Shown here: one piece after another, positions 16,949-25,195 of the stretch
Position numbering within the stretch: position 1 is the stretch's first letter
Layout of the letters: each line of letters opens with the position of its first letter
Assembly (NCBI GenBank): GCA_046331425.1
Contig: JAXLQU010000020.1
Location: forward strand, 1-64,000
Source of the DNA: JANNUT01 sp046331425
GTDB lineage: Bacteria > Acidobacteriota > Polarisedimenticolia > J045
Length of the DNA stretch: 64,000 nt
Direction: 5' to 3'
Program-made: the position numbers and the translations under genes
Notes under the pieces: generated by a model
Databases searched by the model: none
Told to the model about the DNA's origin: nothing
What the model saw: the letters and a program-made list of their open reading frames with translations, nothing else

Positions 16949-19900
16949 CTATGGGCAGGCGCGTCCCGTGCGCTGGACGCCGTTCGATCTCGCGCCAAGC
17001 GTGCCGACCCCACACGAGTTCTTGGCGCGCACGAGGTAGAAGTACGCGTTCGCTGCAACTGGCTTGGACGGCTCGGCCGTTGTGTTGTCCGTGCCATCGG
17101 ACTCCAGGCACGTGGCGGTTGCGCCGAAATCGGAGGCGATGCTCGAGCGCAGCGTGTCGTAAAGCGGCGCCGTGCCGCCGGGAGTCAATGGCGCACTCCA
17201 GGTCAGCGCAGTCTTCGTCGTGAAGATCAGTGCCCGCGCCTCACCTGGAATCGACCAGACGGTGTTGCTCGCGTCGTTGCAGTCGAATTCCGGACCGAAG
17301 CGCCCATCGCCATCGTCATCGGCGAGGCCGAGTGCAGAATTGGAGCGAATCGAGTGATAGTCGCTGCGATGATCGACCCACGCCACGTGAGTCCATCTGT
17401 CCGCGCTGAAGCTGAGCGCAGGCCACGCGGCGTCGGAGCAGCCTGGACCGTCCCCGGCTTCAACGCGGATCGAAGCCGCATGCCACGATTGCCCCGCGTT
17501 CTCCGAGTAGTTGACATAGGTATCAAACCCCGGCTTGCCACCGCAGCTATTGCGGTTGTCGACCCAGGTGACACGCGCGTTGCTGCCGCGAAGCGCCACG
17601 GTCGGGACGATGAACCCCTCGGTCATCGCCGATTGATGAGCCCCAGGCGCATCCCCCGTGTCGACCTGTACGGCGCTTGCAAGCCAGGTTGCTCCTTGGT
17701 CTGTCGAGCGATTCGCAAAAACCTGGTCTTTTCCAGTTCGATCGTCGGTCCAGGTCACGAGCACGTTGCCTGCGTCGGCCGCCATCACCACGTTGAACGA
17801 ACTGTTGGCGCCGAGCGCGTCGCCATCGAGTCGCTGGTCCGTGCTCCAGGGTGGATCGCCGTTGGTCACCGAGCGTCTGACGAACACGTCGTACGCACCA
17901 TTGCGAGCATCAAACCACGCGATGTAAGCGCCGCCCGAGTTATCCGCGGCAATCGTGGTTCCGTTGGGAGGCGCTCCGACGATTCCACCCGCGAGGTCGA
18001 TCGCCCCGCGCCAGGTGTTGCCCGCATCCCAAGAGCGATTGACATAGTAGTGCCACGTTCCGAGCGGACCATTAGCGGCGTTGAACAACACATAGACATG
18101 CCCGCTGGCATCGGACGTCATTCCGTCGAGCCATGCACCGCTGACACCGGTACCGTTGACCTTCGTGTCGGTTGGAAACTGCCACGTCGAGCCGCGGTCG
18201 TGGGAGACGTTGACGTAGGCGTCCATATCTTGGTCCGAGCCGGACCCGGTGACGCGATCGTCTGACCAACCGAGATAGACGTTGCCGCTCGCATCGCACG
18301 ACAGGAATGCGGGGTTGATCATCGAGGCCTGTGTTCCGGCGTGGTCGACTCGGACCGGGGACGCGAGCCAGGTGCTGCACAGGTCGCACGATTTGTTGAA
18401 GTACACGGATGGACTGGAACCGTTCCCCATCTCGGTCCACGCCACATAGACACAGCCACTGCCGTCGGTACAAACGCGCGGGACGAACGAAGCGGCCGAT
18501 CCTGCGCTGGTGTTGGTGTCGAGGCGCACATCGTTGACTCGCCAGGTTGCCCCGTGGTCTGCCGAGCAGTTCGCGTAGATGTCCTGGCGTCCATCGCGTT
18601 CGTCCATCCATGCGGCGAAGACCCGGCCCGTTCCATCACTCGCGACGGCCGGCAACATTGCTGCGCTGTTGCTCATGCTCGGTGTGCTGTCGAGGCGCGT
18701 GTCGGCCGCGTTCCACGTGTCGCCGCTGTTGCTGGAGTGGTTGGCGAAGATGTCGTTGTCGGCGCTCGGCCGCGCGTCGTTACGGCGGTCGTTCCAAATC
18801 GCAAACCACCCGGTCGATGTGTCGTGCGCGAGCCGCACTTGTCCCGCCGTGGTGGCGGCCGCCGTGCCGGTGTCGAGGCGTTGATCGCCCAGCCATGTGG
18901 CCCCTGTATCGTGCGAGCGATTGGCGTACGGCTCCTGACCACCGCGCCGCGTGTCGAGCCACGCGACTCCCGCGTCCGTGCCGCTTGCTGCAAGGCGCGG
19001 CGCTGATGAAGTGCCGGCAGTATTGCCCGGATCGAGTCGCTGGTCGGGACTCGCCCAGGTGCTGCCGAAATTCGTCGAACGCGTCGCCCAGACATGTGTC
19101 GCACCGGTGCGGTTGTCCTGCCACGCCACGTGAACCGCGCCCGCTGTGACCGCGATGTCGGGCAGCTCGGCTTTGGTACCCGCCGACGCGTGGTCGACGC
19201 GCGCCGCAGTTCCCCATGTCGAGCCGTTGTTGGTGGACACGTTGACATACACCATCGAGGCCAATCCTGCGGCACGTTGCCACACGACGTAGACACGAGA
19301 GCCGGCTGGTTCGAGAGCGATGCGCGGCTGAGTCGACGCGGGCGTTGCATCGTTGTCGAGTCGTTTCGCAGCGAGCCACGAGGCGCCGGCCGTCGTTGTG
19401 CTGCTGGCCCAGATCTTTCCGCTGCTGTCGGCCCACGTCACATGCGCGAAGCCACCCGAACGAGCGACGAGACTCAAAGGACTCGTGCCACCGTTACCGC
19501 TGTCGACGATTTGCGGCGCGCCCCACGTCAAACCTGCGTCCGTCGAAACGCTGACCGAAACGCTCTCCGTCGACCAGCTCCAGGACCATGCTGCGTAGAC
19601 GGTTCCCGATCCGTCGGTGGCGATCTCGGGTGAATGCAGTGTCTTCTTGCCGCGGAACTCATCGGTGTTGAGGCGCTTCACTTCGCGCCATGTGGCCGCG
19701 CCATCGATTGACGAGACGGCGTAGAGGTCATCGTTGTCGGTGATCGCTTCTCGCCACAGGACGACGACTCGCGACGAAGCATCGCAGGTAATGCGCACTT
19801 CGGGCGGGCCGAACGGCAACATCCCCGCCGGAAGAGTGCGCTTCACGCGCGTCGCCGCGGACCAGGTGGCTCCGCCATTGGTTGTTTTGCTGAGGTTGAT

Positions 19901-20149
19901 GTCGCCGGAGAAACCGGAAGCGCCATGGCTGCTGTCGATCCAAACCGCGTAGGCAACGTTGGGCGATGGCGAGCAGATCTCGGCACCGGAGGAATCACTC
20001 GGCCCGGCGAGGCCGGTCCGTCGCAGGGCTTTGTCGGGAGACGAGAACTGGCCCAGGGCAAGGAACGGAAAGGCGATCGCTACGAGCGAGACGAGTAGCT
20101 GGCGCGCGGTTCTGTGTGACGTCGATCGGCCGACTGCTGCTGTCCACAT
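16949..20149 (-). CDS. giant secreted Asp-box (BNR/sialidase-like) repeat protein
   Basis: This 1066-residue protein has a signal peptide (about residues 14-34, 'LLVSLVAIAFPFLALGQ'). About fourteen Asp-box motifs of the form S-x-[DN]-x-G-x-[TS]-W run through residues 85-900 (for example 'SKTTNGGATW', 'VSTNNGSTW', 'RSTDQGATW'). This indicates two or more six-bladed beta-propellers as in sialidase-like folds. Sialidase catalytic residues are not evident, so binding rather than hydrolysis is likely. Near residue 945 a MopE-like calcium motif 'DDDGDGRFGPEFDCND' appears. The last 100 residues form an Fn3-like module with three or four cysteines, ending 'GRACP'. That module recurs in secreted proteins of acidobacterial-type genomes as I recall. 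It is convergent with the symporter operon. Confidence 0.8.
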   Translation of the reverse strand: MWTAAVGRSTSHRTARQLLVSLVAIAFPFLALGQFSSPDKALRRTGLAGPSDSSGAEICSPSPNVAYAVWIDSSHGASGFSGDINLSKTTNGGATWSAATRVKRTLPAGMLPFGPPEVRITCDASSRVVVLWREAITDNDDLYAVSSIDGAATWREVKRLNTDEFRGKKTLHSPEIATDGSGTVYAAWSWSWSTESVSVSVSTDAGLTWGAPQIVDSGNGGTSPLSLVARSGGFAHVTWADSSGKIWASSTTTAGASWLAAKRLDNDATPASTQPRIALEPAGSRVYVVWQRAAGLASMVYVNVSTNNGSTWGTAARVDHASAGTKAELPDIAVTAGAVHVAWQDNRTGATHVWATRSTNFGSTWASPDQRLDPGNTAGTSSAPRLAASGTDAGVAWLDTRRGGQEPYANRSHDTGATWLGDQRLDTGTAAATTAGQVRLAHDTSTGWFAIWNDRRNDARPSADNDIFANHSSNSGDTWNAADTRLDSTPSMSNSAAMLPAVASDGTGRVFAAWMDERDGRQDIYANCSADHGATWRVNDVRLDTNTSAGSAASFVPRVCTDGSGCVYVAWTEMGNGSSPSVYFNKSCDLCSTWLASPVRVDHAGTQASMINPAFLSCDASGNVYLGWSDDRVTGSGSDQDMDAYVNVSHDRGSTWQFPTDTKVNGTGVSGAWLDGMTSDASGHVYVLFNAANGPLGTWHYYVNRSWDAGNTWRGAIDLAGGIVGAPPNGTTIAADNSGGAYIAWFDARNGAYDVFVRRSVTNGDPPWSTDQRLDGDALGANSSFNVVMAADAGNVLVTWTDDRTGKDQVFANRSTDQGATWLASAVQVDTGDAPGAHQSAMTEGFIVPTVALRGSNARVTWVDNRNSCGGKPGFDTYVNYSENAGQSWHAASIRVEAGDGPGCSDAAWPALSFSADRWTHVAWVDHRSDYHSIRSNSALGLADDDGDGRFGPEFDCNDASNTVWSIPGEARALIFTTKTALTWSAPLTPGGTAPLYDTLRSSIASDFGATATCLESDGTDNTTAEPSKPVAANAYFYLVRAKNSCGVGTLGARSNGVQRTGRACP

Positions 20150-20681
20150 TGTGTCGCCCTCATGCGATTGAGCCGATGGCCTACCGAATTAAGCCGACGC
20201 CCGAGGTTGCCGCTCCCTGCGCTTCCCGGCGGTGCCGGCATTGTGTCACAGCGTGGGCGTTGCCGAAGGTACGGGCAGGTTGGGTCGGCGTCTTGTCCTT
20301 TTGCAGATCACAGGTCAGGGCGCTGTTCGGAGAATAGGCCGGAGGCAGGTAACGACCGTTGAGCGTGTGATCGGCGTGAGGTGCGCGAAGGTTTGATTGA
20401 CGCACCGTATGCGCGGCGGGTTGCGCTGGCGATCGAGATGAACCATGAGGCCAATGGTACCGATCGCGTCGTCCCGATGGCCGATGACAGAGCGCTTCTC
20501 GTGCCTGTATGTCAACGTCGACCGCCCGTTGGTCCCGCCGAAGCAGATTCTTCGAGCGTTGTTGTTGTTGGACTTCTACTCGATCCGAAGCGAGCGACGA
20601 CTGTTCGCTTTCGGGAGTGCTGCAATCAACCTGGTGCGACTCAGAAACATCGCGAGCGGCAACGTGACGTCGACATGTTCT
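20150..20681. other. 532-bp intergenic region, nothing recognised
   Basis: This lies between the lipoprotein gene and the start of the Asp-box gene. Open frames on both strands are short and overlap each other, with no signal peptide or domain. The promoter of the Asp-box gene must lie at its left end, but I see no clear -35/-10 pair. Confidence 0.4.
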
Positions 20682-21287
20682 TCAGGGCTTGCCCCCCTTC
20701 TTGGGCTTTACCTCTCGGCCGGCGTACCGAAAGCCATCGAACTCGCCTGTCTCACTGATGTCAAAAACAGTGGGCACGGCTGTCGCGTATCCAAGAACAG
20801 CATCCGTGAATGGGTACTCGACAAGATAAACCGGAAACCTCGACCGAACAGTCTCATAGAGCTGGCCTTTGGTTGTGTAAAACAAAAACACGAGGTTGCT
20901 TTCGCCGTCTAGTTGCCAGCCCGCAGCCTCGATTTGCTGGAAGAGCTGTCTCCCAGCTTTGCAGTTCATCCCGAAGAAGACCACCTTGGCTCGTTTCCCT
21001 CGAATGACCTCGGAAAGTCGCAGCTTCGGTTGTTGGTTGTTGGTTCGAGCCTCGGATGGCTCCAACAAAAGTTCCGGATATGGCTTTCCCAACGCGTCGC
21101 GCAACCTCTTGCAAGACAGCTCGTACGCGCGCGCGTCTTCCTTAGCAGCGTAGAGTTGTGCGAGATCAAGTGGTAAGTCCCTCCTCAGTGGGCGTCGTCC
21201 AGGTACATCACCAACTGTTCCGCCACATGCGGTGGCCAGCCCAGCAATGGCAAGGATCATCGCCCAGCGTTTGAAGACAACTCTCAC
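20682..21287 (-). CDS. putative lipoprotein with thioredoxin-like fold
   Basis: The protein has 201 residues. A lipobox 'LATAC' places the lipidated cysteine at residue 21, so it is envelope-anchored. The central part ('KRAKVVFFGMNCKAGRQLFQQI', then 'NLVFLFYTT' and 'YATAVPTVFDISETGEF') reads like a thioredoxin/TlpA-type fold with the cis-proline 'AVPTV'. The active-site region keeps only one cysteine (NCKAG), so a classical CXXC disulphide function is unlikely. It stands alone between two gaps at the left edge of the accessory region. Its DNA is visibly less GC-rich than the neighbouring operons, which suggests acquisition. Confidence 0.6.
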   Translation of the reverse strand: MRVVFKRWAMILAIAGLATACGGTVGDVPGRRPLRRDLPLDLAQLYAAKEDARAYELSCKRLRDALGKPYPELLLEPSEARTNNQQPKLRLSEVIRGKRAKVVFFGMNCKAGRQLFQQIEAAGWQLDGESNLVFLFYTTKGQLYETVRSRFPVYLVEYPFTDAVLGYATAVPTVFDISETGEFDGFRYAGREVKPKKGGKP

Positions 21288-21322
21288 GTGTTTTCCATCC
21301 GTTCAGTCGTGGCGCGGAAGCA

Positions 21323-21466
21323 ATTCAACCGGCGTTTCATTGTCTTGGCCGACTATCGCGGATATCTGGGCGCAGGGAAAGCGATCGTTCTCGCGGTGAG
21401 GGCCAGGTCGACGCCACCGTGATCAGTCTTCAGCGCGCTATCTGACTCGCTGCGCAATCGCGCCGG
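21323..21466. repeat. dispersed ~144-bp repeat, copy A
   Basis: The core 21354-21466 (113 bp) differs from copy B at only four positions. The preceding 31 bases start with ATTCAAC and align without gaps to copies B and C. The block contains short inverted segments (CGGTG/CACCG around a central GTCGAC). It lies downstream of the Fic gene, in the gap before the lipoprotein gene. Confidence 0.8.
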
Positions 21467-21706
21467 TACACACACTCGCCAGCCTGACACCTCAACCGAA
21501 CGAGGTGCAGAGACTTGGTTGCAATCAACAGCAAGGGCGTTGGCAGGTACGCACAATGGCTGACCAGCAACATCGCCGTGAAGCCACCACGGTCGGCGAG
21601 CGTGTCAGAAACGACCGGGACTGTGTGCGACAGCAGCGGGAGTAGGTTCGGTTTTGTGATCGACTGCATCGATGGCGAGGCTCCAGGACGCAACCCGCAC
21701 ACCTTC

Positions 21707-22756
21707 TCAGCGCAACGAGTACCAGACCCCGCGCCCACGTCCGTGCTGGTTGAGATGGCCATGCTCGACGAGCGCCCGGAAGTGCTGCTTGAGCGTGTTG
21801 CGGCTCGTGCCGGTCAGCTTGATTGCCTCGCCAATGGTCACGCGGCCGTGCGCGCGTGCGAACTCGACGATCCGCAGCGAGAGATCCGGCAGCACGCCAA
21901 GGACCAGCTTCTCGCGCTCGACCTTCCTCTCGAGCCGCCGAACCTGCTCAGCCAGCGAGCGCAGGAAGAACTCGAGCCACGGCTGCCAGTTCGGAGCGTC
22001 GGTCCTGATCGTGCACTGGGTCTGTCGCAGCGCAAGGTAGTAGGCCTCCTTGCTCTGCTCGATCACGCTCTCGAGCGAACTGTACGGCACGTACGCGTAG
22101 CCAGCCTGCAGCAACAGCAACGTCGTCAGCACGCGGCTGAGTCGACCGTTCCCGTCCTGGAATGGGTGGATCTCGAGGAACACGACTGTGAACAGGCCGA
22201 TGATCAACAGAGGGTGTAGGTGACGCGCCTCGCGCTGCTCGCGCACCCATGTCACCAGTTCGAACATCAATCGGGGCGTGTCGAAGGGTGTGGCTGTTTC
22301 AAAGACAACACCAAGCTGCGTGCCGCTCTCGTCAAACGCGGCGACGCTGTTGGAAGTGGTCTTGTAGTTTCCTCGGTGCCAGGTGTCCTTCGCGCTGTGG
22401 CGGAGCAGGATCTGATGCAACTGCTTGACGTGGTTCTCGGTAATCGGAATGTCCTGCCACGAGGCAAACACCAGATCCATCAGCTCCGCGTAGCCGGCGA
22501 CCTCCTGCTCGTCGCTTGTGGAGAGCGTCGTGATCTCGAGGTTCGAGAGCAGACGTTCCACGTCGCGGTCGGACATCCGATTCCCCTCGATGCGGGTGGA
22601 CGAGCCGATGCTCTCGATCGTCGCCACGCGTCGGAGGGCCGAAAGTCGTTCCGGAGCAAGCGCACTCAGAGCGCGCCACGCGCCCTTGAACTCGTCGATC
22701 CTGGCAATCAGCCGCAGGATCTCGGGTGTGATCTGGACGGTTTCGGACCGGAGCAT
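21707..22756 (-). CDS. Fic-domain protein (class II type, C-terminal winged helix)
   Basis: This 349-residue protein carries the Fic catalytic motif 'HPFQDGNGRLSR' from residue 197, with the catalytic His197, the phosphate-binding Asp-Gly-Asn-Gly loop and the final Arg. An inhibitory-helix motif [ST]-x3-E-[GN] is present near the N-terminus as 'STRIEG' (53-58), which identifies the self-inhibited class. The last 70 residues ('VTIGEAIKLTGTSRNTLKQHF') form a winged helix. Such proteins usually AMPylate target proteins, and the target here is unknown. No separate antitoxin is adjacent. It is isolated between two copies of the dispersed repeat, as expected for a mobile accessory gene. Confidence 0.9.
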   Translation of the reverse strand: MLRSETVQITPEILRLIARIDEFKGAWRALSALAPERLSALRRVATIESIGSSTRIEGNRMSDRDVERLLSNLEITTLSTSDEQEVAGYAELMDLVFASWQDIPITENHVKQLHQILLRHSAKDTWHRGNYKTTSNSVAAFDESGTQLGVVFETATPFDTPRLMFELVTWVREQREARHLHPLLIIGLFTVVFLEIHPFQDGNGRLSRVLTTLLLLQAGYAYVPYSSLESVIEQSKEAYYLALRQTQCTIRTDAPNWQPWLEFFLRSLAEQVRRLERKVEREKLVLGVLPDLSLRIVEFARAHGRVTIGEAIKLTGTSRNTLKQHFRALVEHGHLNQHGRGRGVWYSLR

Positions 22757-23439
22757 GGGCCATCACTACACCCAATTGCACCCATTTTCGAGCACCAAGA
22801 CCACAAACGCGCCCGAGTCCACCGGGGGGCTGCGGCCACCCAGTTCGGCTCTCCAGCACGTCGCGGACATTCATCCGTCTGTGGAATCCCCTAACGCTCG
22901 GCTGATTGCACTCCGCGCACTCCTTGCGCGCCAAACTCGCACTCTTGGTGGACCGGGACTAGGAGGCAGCGACTCCTGCCGCCGCAAAAATACGAGTCAA
23001 GCCGCGCTTCATTGACCGGACCGTGTATCGCGGATATCTGGGCGCAGGGGAAGCGATCGTTCTCGCGGTGAGGACCAGGTCGACGCCACCGTGATCAATC
23101 TGCAGCGCGCTATCTGACTCGCTGCGCAATCGCGCCGGCATGTTGGGCGATGGGCGCGTCTTTCAACCCAGACACTCGAGAGTCTGGCGCGAGGTCTCGC
23201 GCGCATGGCTCTGCGCCGCGATCTGCATCGGTGCTTGGCGGCGTGCACGCTGAAGCACGTCGATCGCATGCACGCCGCGCATTAGCGTCGCCCAGGTGTA
23301 GTAGCAGACCTGCTGTCCGTGACCGAGAGCCGCTCCGAGAAGTGTTGCCTTACACGCCAGCACAAGAGGGCCCCTACGGATGAAACCGTTGCCGGCAGTC
23401 GACAACAATTAATTGTCGCCGACCAGCCAACTCATGTTG
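22757..23439. other. ~680-bp gap between Fic and ArsR genes
   Basis: It contains repeat copy B. A minus-strand frame at 23163-23408 is protein-like in places ('GQQVCYYTWATLMRGVHAID') but has no recognisable domain and is probably a remnant. A palindrome GACAACAATTAATTGTC lies at 23401-23417, just upstream of the arsR-type promoter. Confidence 0.4.
22995..23138. repeat. dispersed ~144-bp repeat, copy B
   Basis: It is in the same orientation as copy A (21323-21466); the 113-bp core 23026-23138 is about 96% identical to it. In the only long minus-strand frame, all four base differences would change amino acids, so the block is not under coding constraint. Confidence 0.8.
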
Positions 23440-23465
23440 TATACTGAACCATATGGTACAGTATA
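23440..23465. promoter_or_regulatory. 26-bp palindromic operator over the arsR-type start codon
   Basis: TATACTGAACCAT/ATGGTACAGTATA is a palindrome with 24 of 26 positions symmetric. It contains a -10-like TATACT at 23440-23445 and the ATG at 23453, only seven bases after it. The regulator would therefore block RNA polymerase on its own promoter. The short distance also implies a leaderless or nearly leaderless message, as no Shine-Dalgarno sequence precedes the ATG. Confidence 0.7.
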
Positions 23466-23818
23466 GCCAGGCCCACCTCGATGCCTCGTTCGGCGCACTC
23501 TCGGACCCCACCCGACGCGGCGTGCTGGAGCAACTCGGGCGTGCGGACGCTTCGATCACAGCACTTGCCGAAAGGTTCCACATGACCCTTTCGGGCATGA
23601 AGAAACATGTAGGCGTGCTGGAGCAAGCGGGGCTCGTCAGAACAGAGAAGGTTGGACGCGTGCGGACCTGCAAGCTTGGGCTGCGCGGACTGGAAGAAGA
23701 GGCGGCATGGATCGAGAGGTATCGCCAGCTCTGGGCCGCGCGCTTCGATGAGCTGGACATTGTTGTCGAGGAACTGAAACGGAAGGAGAAAGCAAATGGA
23801 CGTAAATGGAGAAAGTGA
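23453..23818 (+). CDS. ArsR-family winged-helix repressor
   Basis: This 121-residue protein opens with 'FGALSDPTRRGVLEQLG' and has the recognition region 'LAERFHMTLSGMKKHVGVLEQAGLV', typical of ArsR/SmtB regulators. The metal-binding cysteines of classical ArsR are absent. It therefore belongs to the metal-independent subgroup commonly encoded beside SRPBCC (AHSA1) proteins. It probably represses its own operon through the 26-bp palindrome over its start. The next gene overlaps it by 23 bases, so the two are co-transcribed and probably translationally coupled. Confidence 0.9.
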   Translation: MVQYSQAHLDASFGALSDPTRRGVLEQLGRADASITALAERFHMTLSGMKKHVGVLEQAGLVRTEKVGRVRTCKLGLRGLEEEAAWIERYRQLWAARFDELDIVVEELKRKEKANGRKWRK

Positions 23819-24305
23819 CGCCGCGCCCACGAAGAACCGCACGCGGGTGGAGCGGAAGTCCGAACGCGAACTCGTCGTCGAACGCACCGTCAACGCGCCT
23901 GCGCGCCTCGTGTTCGAGGCGTGGACCAAGGCAGAGCTGTTCAGGAGGTGGTGGGTACCGAAATCCTACGGGCTGAACCTGCTTTCGTGCGAAATGGATG
24001 TTCGCGTCGGGGGGCAGTATCGCCTGGTGTTTCGCCACGAAGACTCGACCATGGAGTTTTTCGGCACGTACCTCGAAGTGATACCGAACTCGCGCCTCGT
24101 TTGGACCAACGAGGAGGGTGGCGACGGCACAACCGTCACCACGGTGACCTTCAATGAAACCGACGGCAAGACGCAGTTGGTGGTGCACGATCTTTACCCA
24201 TCGAAGGAAGCGCTTGACTCCGGATCGATGGACGCGATGCCCGAGTCGCTCGACCAACTCGACGAGCTACTCGCGAGCCTAGGATCAGGTACGGAGACAA
24301 AATGA
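23796..24305 (+). CDS. SRPBCC / AHSA1-like protein
   Basis: This 169-residue protein has the START-like fold of the AHSA1 family. Landmarks are 'RTVNAPARLVFEAWTKAELFRRWWVP', 'VRVGGQYRLVFRH' and the C-terminal helix 'MPESLDQLDELLASL'. This fold makes a deep hydrophobic cavity that binds small ligands, and the ligand is unknown. Pairing with an ArsR-type repressor is a recurrent bacterial arrangement. It overlaps the repressor gene by 23 bases and the hydrolase gene by four (ATGA), making a tight three-gene operon. Confidence 0.88.
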   Translation: MDVNGESDAAPTKNRTRVERKSERELVVERTVNAPARLVFEAWTKAELFRRWWVPKSYGLNLLSCEMDVRVGGQYRLVFRHEDSTMEFFGTYLEVIPNSRLVWTNEEGGDGTTVTTVTFNETDGKTQLVVHDLYPSKEALDSGSMDAMPESLDQLDELLASLGSGTETK

Positions 24306-25195
24306 CCCGGCCAATCGACCAAGCAAACGCATCTGGACGGCGTTCGGCAGTGCGGAAGACAGCTTTCCTCTTGATGACGCTCGCTGTGACCGCCGTGTCG
24401 GCGCAGCAGAAACCAGCATCGGGCTACGCGCCAGTCAATGGAATCAACATGTACTACGAGGTCCACGGCAGCGGTGAAGCGGTGGTGTTGCTCCACGGAG
24501 CGTTCATGACCATCACCAACAACTGGGACGGGTGGATCAGCGAGCTCTCCAAAACACGGAAAGTCATTGCCGTCGAAATGCAAGGTCACGGCCGCACGGC
24601 GGACGTCCCACGAGATATCACCTACGAACACCTCGCCGACGACGTGGCCGCACTGCTCGATTATCTCGAGGTCCCGCGAGCCGACCTTCTCGGTTACAGC
24701 ATGGGTGGAGCCGTGGCGATGCAGTGTGCGATCCGCCATCCGGACAAAGTGCGCAGGGCAGTCATCATTTCGTCTACGTTCCGCCGTGACGGCATGATCG
24801 CGGAAGCGGTCGAGGCTATCCAGAAACTCACGGCGGATGCTTTCAAAGGCTCGCCCATCGAGGCCGAGTACAAGAAGCTGAGTCCGACTCCGGACGACTT
24901 TCCGAAGTTCGTTCAGCGAATCGTCGCGACGGCCTCGAAAGGGTACGACCTTGGAGCCGACAAGCTCAAGGCCACCACGACGCCCATGTTTTTCATCCAC
25001 GGCGACGCTGACGGCGTGCGGCTCGCGCACGTCGCGGAGATGTTTCGCCTAAAGGGTGGCGAGATTCACGGCGACATGAGGCCGCGCTCCGCATCGCGCT
25101 TGGCCATCTTGCCCGACACCACGCACGTGACACTGATGCAGCGCATACCCATCATCATCCCGATGGTGAACGACTTTCTCGACGCCAAGCCGTAG
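24302..25195 (+). CDS. exported alpha/beta hydrolase
   Basis: The protein has 297 residues with a predicted signal peptide around residues 18-35 (cleavage near 'AVSAQQ'). The alpha/beta-hydrolase landmarks are 'VVLLHGAF' (oxyanion hole) and 'GYSMGG' with nucleophile Ser133. An Asp follows in 'FIHGDADGV' and a catalytic His in 'LPDTTHVT'. A cap domain spans roughly 160-220. Family members act on esters, lactones or epoxides, and no substrate can be chosen here. As the last gene of the ArsR-regulated operon it may degrade a compound sensed with the SRPBCC protein. Confidence 0.88.
   Translation: MTRPIDQANASGRRSAVRKTAFLLMTLAVTAVSAQQKPASGYAPVNGINMYYEVHGSGEAVVLLHGAFMTITNNWDGWISELSKTRKVIAVEMQGHGRTADVPRDITYEHLADDVAALLDYLEVPRADLLGYSMGGAVAMQCAIRHPDKVRRAVIISSTFRRDGMIAEAVEAIQKLTADAFKGSPIEAEYKKLSPTPDDFPKFVQRIVATASKGYDLGADKLKATTTPMFFIHGDADGVRLAHVAEMFRLKGGEIHGDMRPRSASRLAILPDTTHVTLMQRIPIIIPMVNDFLDAKP

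Noticed and set aside
15168..17039. 623-codon plus-strand open frame over the symporter
   Set aside because: It is an Arg/Gly/His-rich shadow of the symporter frame with no membrane segments or domains. The symporter frame is fully protein-like.
16805..18265. 486-codon plus-strand frame antisense to the Asp-box gene
   Set aside because: Composition is typical antisense of a high-GC gene and no motif is visible. The minus-strand frame has regular Asp-boxes and a signal peptide.
21353..21556. Short minus-strand frames in the three repeat copies sharing an 'ARLRSES' peptide
   Set aside because: All differences between copies A and B in that frame change the amino acid, and the frames have no consistent start or stop, so no coding constraint is visible.
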